Shown here in pieces: positions 59,828-64,000 of a stretch of DNA of 64,000 nt. This DNA comes from Planosporangium sp963837285 (lineage in GTDB: Bacteria > Actinomycetota > Actinomycetes > Mycobacteriales > Micromonosporaceae): positions 248,001 through 312,000 of the forward strand of contig CAWIMS010000002.1 in assembly GCA_963837285.1 (NCBI GenBank). The letters are read 5' to 3'. The first letter of the stretch is position 1. Every line of letters starts with the position of its first letter. The notes below the pieces were generated by a model that was not told where the DNA came from, did no database searches, and saw nothing but the letters and a program-made list of their open reading frames with translations. Position numbers and translations under genes: made by a program.

Positions 59828-60250
59828 ATGCTGGACGCGCTACAAGGCGCACCCGCCCGGCTGACCGGCGACGGGGTGATCGCGATTCTCGGGCTGCACC
59901 GGCTCGCCGCGATCGAGGAGGCGGTACGCGCGGCGCCGCCCGGAACCGACGTCACCGTGGTACTCGTCACCGGAGCCCCGGACGAGCTGGCCCCGCTGGC
60001 CCGGCTGTCGATCGCCGAGCTTCGCGGGTACCTGCGCCAGGGGTTCCCGCCGGCCGCCTGGCCTCAGCTCCAGATCGTGCTGGACGAGTCGGCGGCGGTC
60101 GCCGCGACGGCCGGCGTACCCGCGGTCAGCGACGCCACCGAGATCGCCGTCCGGGTACAGACCGGGCGGATCGTCGCCCACGCCGACGGGCACGGCGCGT
60201 GCCACGCGGCTGCCGTCAGTACCGGAGGATCCTCAGGCTCGGCTCGCTAG
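59828..60250 (+). CDS. conserved-looking hypothetical protein
   Basis: 140 residues from ATG 59828. An alternating beta/alpha pattern is seen: DGVIAILGLHRLAAIEEAVR, TDVTVVLVTGAPDELAPLAR and WPQLQIVLDESAAVAATAGV, then PAVSDATEIAVRVQTGRIVA and a Cys/His end (HADGHGACHAAA). The pattern is loosely thioredoxin-like but lacks CxxC. Function unknown. Confidence 0.5.
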   Translation: MLDALQGAPARLTGDGVIAILGLHRLAAIEEAVRAAPPGTDVTVVLVTGAPDELAPLARLSIAELRGYLRQGFPPAAWPQLQIVLDESAAVAATAGVPAVSDATEIAVRVQTGRIVAHADGHGACHAAAVSTGGSSGSAR

Positions 60251-60510
60251 CGCGAGGAACCGGTGCGGCGGATCGTCGTACTGCCGCTCGCCGACCGCAG
60301 CGTCGACGCGACCGGCCAGGTTTCGTCGTGCGGATCGATGACGACGTTCGCGGTGTGTTCGGCTTCCTCCGTCGCGGGATGCCGGCTGCGCAGCCAGACC
60401 ACGAGGTGCCAGGAACCGGCGGGTGGCCGGGCGCGCCAGTGCGACCCGTCGGCTGTCGTCCGGTCAGCCGGGCGCAGAGGTGCCCCTCGGACCGCAGGTG
60501 GTCGGGCCAT
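60247..60510 (-). CDS. small hypothetical protein
   Basis: ATG 60510 with GGAAG upstream. 87 residues: SHWRARPPAGSWHLVVWLRS and EHTANVVIDPHDETWPVAST. Possible beta domain. It overlaps the previous gene's end by 4 nt on the opposite strand. Function unknown. Confidence 0.45.
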   Translation of the reverse strand: MARPPAVRGAPLRPADRTTADGSHWRARPPAGSWHLVVWLRSRHPATEEAEHTANVVIDPHDETWPVASTLRSASGSTTIRRTGSSR

Positions 60511-60662
60511 ACTTCCATCATGCAGATGCGGCGCGCATATGGCTAGCATCACAACATTTGAGAGCCCAATCGGCCGAACCGGCGTGGCAAATGCGACCGC
60601 GTTCACCGTCCTTGGCGGCGCTGGGACCGATGAGTTCGGGCGGCCCGTGTCGTCTGACCGGC

Positions 60663-61055
60663 ATGACAACTTTGACAGACGGGATCCGGGCGCTGCTCGA
60701 CGGGCCCAACACCGCCCATGTCGCGACGGTACTGCCGGACGGCGGGCCGCACAGCGTGCCGGTGTGGGTGGGGCTGGAAGGGGATCGGATCGCGATCCTC
60801 ACCTCGCTCGGCTCGCGTAAGGCCCGCAACATCGAGCGGGATCCGCGGGTGGCGATCTCCGTCACCAAACGGGACCAGCCGTTCGTGATGGCGACCGTAC
60901 GCGGCCGGGTCACCGAGTGCGTCGAGGGCGACGCCGCGTGGACGATCATCGACCGGATCTCCGAGAAGTACACCGGCCAGCCGTACCAGATGCGGACCGA
61001 CCGGGTGGTCTTCATGATCGAGCCGGAGCACGCCTGGGGCATGGCGTTCGGCTGA
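60663..61055 (+). CDS. PPOX-class (pyridoxamine oxidase-like, F420-type) protein
   Basis: 130 residues from ATG 60663: GPNTAHVATVLPDGGPHSVP, VWVGLEGDRIAILTSLGSRK and ARNIERDPRVAISVTKRDQP, then VMATVRGRVTECVEGDAAWT and YQMRTDRVVFMIEPEHAWGM. This is the split-barrel flavin/F420-binding fold of the actinobacterial PPOX class, active on small molecules in the cytoplasm. Confidence 0.85.
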   Translation: MTTLTDGIRALLDGPNTAHVATVLPDGGPHSVPVWVGLEGDRIAILTSLGSRKARNIERDPRVAISVTKRDQPFVMATVRGRVTECVEGDAAWTIIDRISEKYTGQPYQMRTDRVVFMIEPEHAWGMAFG

Positions 61056-61066
61056 GCCAACGTCGA

Positions 61067-61927
61067 TCAGGCGAAGAACTCGACCAGCTCGTGGTTGAGG
61101 CGCTCCGGGTGCTCGGTCGGGATGGTGTGATGGCTGGCGCCCGGTAGCGTCGCGGTAGTCACTTCGGGCATCAGCTGGCGGGTGTCGGCCTCGACCCGGC
61201 CGGGGTCATGGGCCCTGGTCTTCTCGGCCAGCAGCAGGAGGGTCGGGACGGTCGACGCGCGCAGGCTCTCGGCCGGCGGCCGGCGCGGCATGACGATTCT
61301 GGACTGCGGGAAATCGGCTCCCCGGGCAGCCAGGTCCAGCCAGGCCGGATCGATCGGCATGCCGCGGGTCTCCCACCGGAAGAACGCCCGCAGCCGCGCG
61401 GGGCTCGGCCGGATGAACAGCGGCACCGCGCGCAGCCGGTACACCAGGCTCATCGCGGCGAAGCAGTCGGTCGGGTCGAGCAGTGCCAGCCGGCGCACCC
61501 GCCGCGGGGCGTGCAGCGCGTAGTTGAGGGCCATCCAGCCGCCGTACGAGTGGCCGGCGAGACACGCTTCGTCCAGGCCGAGACCGGTGAACACGGTGTC
61601 CAGCCAGTCCATCAGGTCGTCACGGGTCCGGATGGGCTGTCCATCGTGGACGCTCCGGCCGGCGCCGCCGATCGCGTCGACCGCGTACACCCGGTGCGCC
61701 TGGCTGAGCGCCGCCACGTTGGCGAACCACACGGTGGACGTGGCACCCCCGCCGTGCAGCAGGACGAGCGGCGGCCCGCCGGTCGGCCCGCAGATGTTGA
61801 CGTGCGTCGTGCCGTACGCCGAGTGCAGGTCGTCGGTCTCGACCAGCACCGGCCACTGGTCGAGGACGGCGTCGTACGCGGCGAAGAACGCGGCCTGCGC
61901 CTCGGTGGTCTTGAAGGGCATCTCCAC
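61067..61927 (-). CDS. alpha/beta-hydrolase controlled by the divergent MarR gene
   Basis: 286 residues: GPPLVLLHGGGATSTVWFAN (oxyanion H-G-G-G), VYAVDAIGGAGRS, EACLAGHSYGGWMALNYALH (nucleophile G-H-S-Y-G), VPTLLLLAEKTRAHDPGRVE (Asp) and LPGASHHTIPTEHPERLNHE (His). Complete esterase-type fold. It is divergent from the MarR gene with a palindromic operator between them (61965-61979), so MarR very likely represses it. Confidence 0.9.
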   Translation of the reverse strand: MEMPFKTTEAQAAFFAAYDAVLDQWPVLVETDDLHSAYGTTHVNICGPTGGPPLVLLHGGGATSTVWFANVAALSQAHRVYAVDAIGGAGRSVHDGQPIRTRDDLMDWLDTVFTGLGLDEACLAGHSYGGWMALNYALHAPRRVRRLALLDPTDCFAAMSLVYRLRAVPLFIRPSPARLRAFFRWETRGMPIDPAWLDLAARGADFPQSRIVMPRRPPAESLRASTVPTLLLLAEKTRAHDPGRVEADTRQLMPEVTTATLPGASHHTIPTEHPERLNHELVEFFA

Positions 61928-61964
61928 CTCGCTGGTTGACGGCGATTCTCTCGCGGAACGATAC

Positions 61965-61979
61965 TCTCGTTCAACGAGA
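61965..61979. promoter_or_regulatory. palindromic operator for the MarR regulator
   Basis: TCTCGTT-C-AACGAGA is a perfect 7-bp inverted repeat; a further half-site ACGAGAG follows at 61989-61995 and TTCTCTCG at 61945-61952. It sits between the divergent hydrolase and MarR starts. This is the typical position and form of a MarR operator. Confidence 0.65.
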
Positions 61980-62006
61980 TACTAAATGAACGAGAGAAGG
62001 CGCACA

Positions 62007-62477
62007 GTGGCCAGCGACGACCGGATGCAACTGGTCCACCTGTTGCGACGGATCGCTGTCGAGCTGGAGCTGTTCGGAGCCGACTTCGCGAGCCGCAACG
62101 GGTTGCACGCCACGGACGTCCGCGCGCTGATCCACCTGCTCGACGCCGGGCGGGCCGGCATCACCGCCACGCCCGGCTGGCTCGGCGAGCAACTGGGCCT
62201 CAACTCGGCGGCCGTCACCGGGTTGGTCGACCGGCTGGAGCGACTCGGTCTCGTCCGGCGCGCCCGCGACACCGAGGACCGGCGCCGGGTCCTGCTGATC
62301 GTGGAAGACCAGGCGAAGACCCTCGGCTGGTCGTTCTTCGGCCCGCTGATCGACGGGATGGTCACCGCGATGGAGGCGTTCGACGAGGCCGAGTTGGGGA
62401 CCGTACGGCGGTTCCTGGCCAGCGTGAACGAAGTCCTGGCGAGCGGGCGACAGAATGGGGGTACAAAGGGGTTATAG
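62007..62477 (+). CDS. MarR-family transcriptional regulator
   Basis: Start chosen at GTG 62007 with GAGAAGG 6 nt upstream (ATG 61986 is in frame). 156 residues: MQLVHLLRRIAVELELFGAD, NGLHATDVRALIHLLDAGRA, GWLGEQLGLNSAAVTGLVDR and LERLGLVRRARDTEDRRRVL, the MarR winged helix with the D-x-R-D wing. It ends 9 nt before the asparaginase gene on the same strand, so the two may be one transcript. Confidence 0.85.
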   Translation: MASDDRMQLVHLLRRIAVELELFGADFASRNGLHATDVRALIHLLDAGRAGITATPGWLGEQLGLNSAAVTGLVDRLERLGLVRRARDTEDRRRVLLIVEDQAKTLGWSFFGPLIDGMVTAMEAFDEAELGTVRRFLASVNEVLASGRQNGGTKGL

Positions 62478-62485
62478 TCTTTCGC

Positions 62486-63460
62486 GTGAAGCGGGTCCTG
62501 CTGTTGGCGACCGGGGGCACCATCGCGTTGTCGCTCGTGCCGGAGCGCACGGGCATCCGCCCCGGTGCCGACCTGCTCGCCACGCTGCCGCCGGGCGCGA
62601 CCGACGGCGCGCGGGTCGAGGTCGAGGACGTGATGTCCGCGCCGAGCTGGGACCTGGAGCCGGCGGCGATGCTCGGGATCGCCCGGCGCGCCCGCGACGC
62701 CGTCCTCGACCAGGGCTTCGACGGCGTCGTCATCACGCACGGCACCGACACGCTGGAGGAGACCGCCTACCTGACCGACCTGCTGGCGGGCCACGCCACC
62801 GACCGGGCCGGCATCGTGGTCACCGGCGCGATGCGCAAGCTGTCCGACCTGTCCACCGATGGTCCCGGCAACCTGGCCTCGTCGATCGTGGCCGCGGTCG
62901 ATCCGGCGGTGCGCGGGATCGGTGTCGTCGCGTGCCTGGGCGACGAGCTGCACGCCGCCCGCTGGGTCACCAAGGTCGACGCGACCAGCGTGGCCGCCTT
63001 CTCCTCGGCGCCCTACCCGGTGCTCGGCCGGGTGGTCGACGGCCGGGTCGAGGCGGTGGCGCCCCCGCCACGGCGGCCACCGCCGCCGCTGGGCGAGCCG
63101 GAGTCGTCGGTCGCCCTGGTCAAGATCTATCCGGGTATCGAGTCCACGCAGCTCACGGCCCTGGTCGACGCGGGTGTGCGGGGGATCGTGCTGGAAGGCA
63201 CCGGTGCGTCGAACGTCCCGGTCAGCCTGTTCTCGACGATCTACGAGCTGACCTCATGGGACGTCCCCGTCGTGGTCGCGTCGCGGTGCCGCACCCGGGA
63301 GGCGTCCCTGCCCGAGATCGGCGACGGCGCCGACCTGGTGGCGAAGATGGGCGCGATCGGGGCCCGCGGGCTGGCGCCGGTCAAGGCGCGCGCCGCGCTG
63401 ATGGTGGCGCTCGGGTCGGGCGGCGTCGATGCGGTCCGGGAGTGGTTCGGCAGGGTGTAG
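62486..63460 (+). CDS. type I/II L-asparaginase-family protein
   Basis: GTG 62486. 324 residues: RVLLLATGGTIALSLVPERT (first catalytic Thr in TGGTI), FDGVVITHGTDTLEETAYLT (second Thr, HGTDT), IVVTGAMRKLSDLSTDGPGN (GAMR, Lys/Ser region) and VALVKIYPGIESTQLTALVD. It hydrolyses L-asparagine to aspartate and ammonia. No signal peptide, so cytoplasmic. A proline-rich segment (PPPRRPPPPLG at about 192-202) separates the domains. Confidence 0.9.
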   Translation: MKRVLLLATGGTIALSLVPERTGIRPGADLLATLPPGATDGARVEVEDVMSAPSWDLEPAAMLGIARRARDAVLDQGFDGVVITHGTDTLEETAYLTDLLAGHATDRAGIVVTGAMRKLSDLSTDGPGNLASSIVAAVDPAVRGIGVVACLGDELHAARWVTKVDATSVAAFSSAPYPVLGRVVDGRVEAVAPPPRRPPPPLGEPESSVALVKIYPGIESTQLTALVDAGVRGIVLEGTGASNVPVSLFSTIYELTSWDVPVVVASRCRTREASLPEIGDGADLVAKMGAIGARGLAPVKARAALMVALGSGGVDAVREWFGRV

Positions 63461-63470
63461 GGTCCGGCCC

Positions 63471-64000
63471 GTGAGTCGGTACGCGGTCCTGCTGCGCGCG
63501 GTCAACCTGGGCAGCCACCAGAAGGTCTCGATGCCCGAGCTGCGGAAGGCGTTGGAGTCGCTCGGGTACACCGACGTCGCCACGTACATGCAGAGCGGCA
63601 ACGCGGCGCTGACCAGTCCGGTCAAGGACCCCGCGAAGGTTGCCAAGGCCGTCCATAAAGGACTATGCGACGAGCTGGGCCTGGACACGCCGGTACTGGT
63701 CCGGAGCGGTCCCGAGTTGGCCGCCGTCATCGCCGACAACCCGTACCCGGAGCTGGTCGCGACGCCGACGAAGCTGCACGCCGTGTTCCTGTCCGCGCAG
63801 CCGGCCAAGGCGGCGGTGGCCAGGCTGGACCCGGCGAGGTATCTGCCGGACGAGTTCCAGGTCGGCGAGCGGGTGCTGTATGTCAGCTATCCCGGCGGGG
63901 CGGGGCGCAGCAAGCTCACCGCCACCGCGTTCACCCGGCTCGGCGTGGACGCGACCGCCCGCAACTGGAACACGGTCACCGCGCTGGCGGAGATGACCGC
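63471..64000 (+). CDS. DUF1697 family protein, cut by the window end
   Basis: GTG 63471. Visible residues: SRYAVLLRAVNLGSHQKVSM, PELRKALESLGYTDVATYMQ, SGNAALTSPVKDPAKVAKAV and LDTPVLVRSGPELAAVIADN, then YVSYPGGAGRSKLTATAFTR and NWNTVTALAEMT. This is the DUF1697 pattern (LLRAVNLG, QSGNA, RNWNTV). The gene lacks only its last few codons. Function unknown; it is 10 nt behind the asparaginase gene, in the same direction. Confidence 0.85.
   Translation, partial: MSRYAVLLRAVNLGSHQKVSMPELRKALESLGYTDVATYMQSGNAALTSPVKDPAKVAKAVHKGLCDELGLDTPVLVRSGPELAAVIADNPYPELVATPTKLHAVFLSAQPAKAAVARLDPARYLPDEFQVGERVLYVSYPGGAGRSKLTATAFTRLGVDATARNWNTVTALAEMT

Overview
This window is high-GC DNA with the codon use, ATGA/GTGA gene overlaps and protein families of an actinomycete, probably Micromonosporaceae (the family is an inference). 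It is an accessory, insertion-rich region.

Layout. 1-9.4 kb: a decayed flank with an IS1634-type transposase fragment, truncated genes, a PARG-like macrodomain gene, a HAD gene, and two complete insertion sequences (IS630-like, IS701-like) lying almost side by side where two unrelated truncated genes meet. 9.37-29.4 kb: an integrative mobile element next to a tRNA-Arg(CCU). Its serine integrase ends inside the tRNA and is translationally coupled to a small resolvase-like protein. Behind it are an RHH protein, an N4-cytosine-type DNA methyltransferase, a replication-relaxation protein, a VirD4-like coupling ATPase, a DUF2637 membrane protein, an MT-A70 methyltransferase and small membrane proteins. 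The element carries a distinct, lower-GC cargo at 19.2-22.9 kb (FHA protein, Clp-N-like protein, Ser/Thr kinase), a GntR repressor, small zinc-ribbon proteins, an HTH/flavoprotein pair and an HTH/ImmA-type peptidase pair. The far boundary is not certain.

29.5-48.3 kb: a mosaic of a decayed IS630 copy, an unknown two-gene module (RHH-coiled coil-zinc ribbon-membrane protein plus partner), two ABC-2 transporter modules with PadR and GntR regulators, an aldo/keto reductase/SDR pair with an XRE regulator, pseudogene scraps (LuxR, TPR), further transposons, and five copies of a dispersed intergenic repeat.

48.7-64 kb: ordinary actinobacterial chromosome genes (membrane proteins, HxlR and MarR regulators, methyltransferase, hydrolases, pRiA4b ORF-3-like protein, PPOX-family oxidoreductase, asparaginase, DUF1697 protein).

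The best candidates for something undescribed are the FHA/Clp-N/kinase cargo, the dispersed repeat family, the coupled resolvase-like/integrase pair and the 32.4-33.1 kb module. No CRISPR array, rRNA or riboswitch was recognised.
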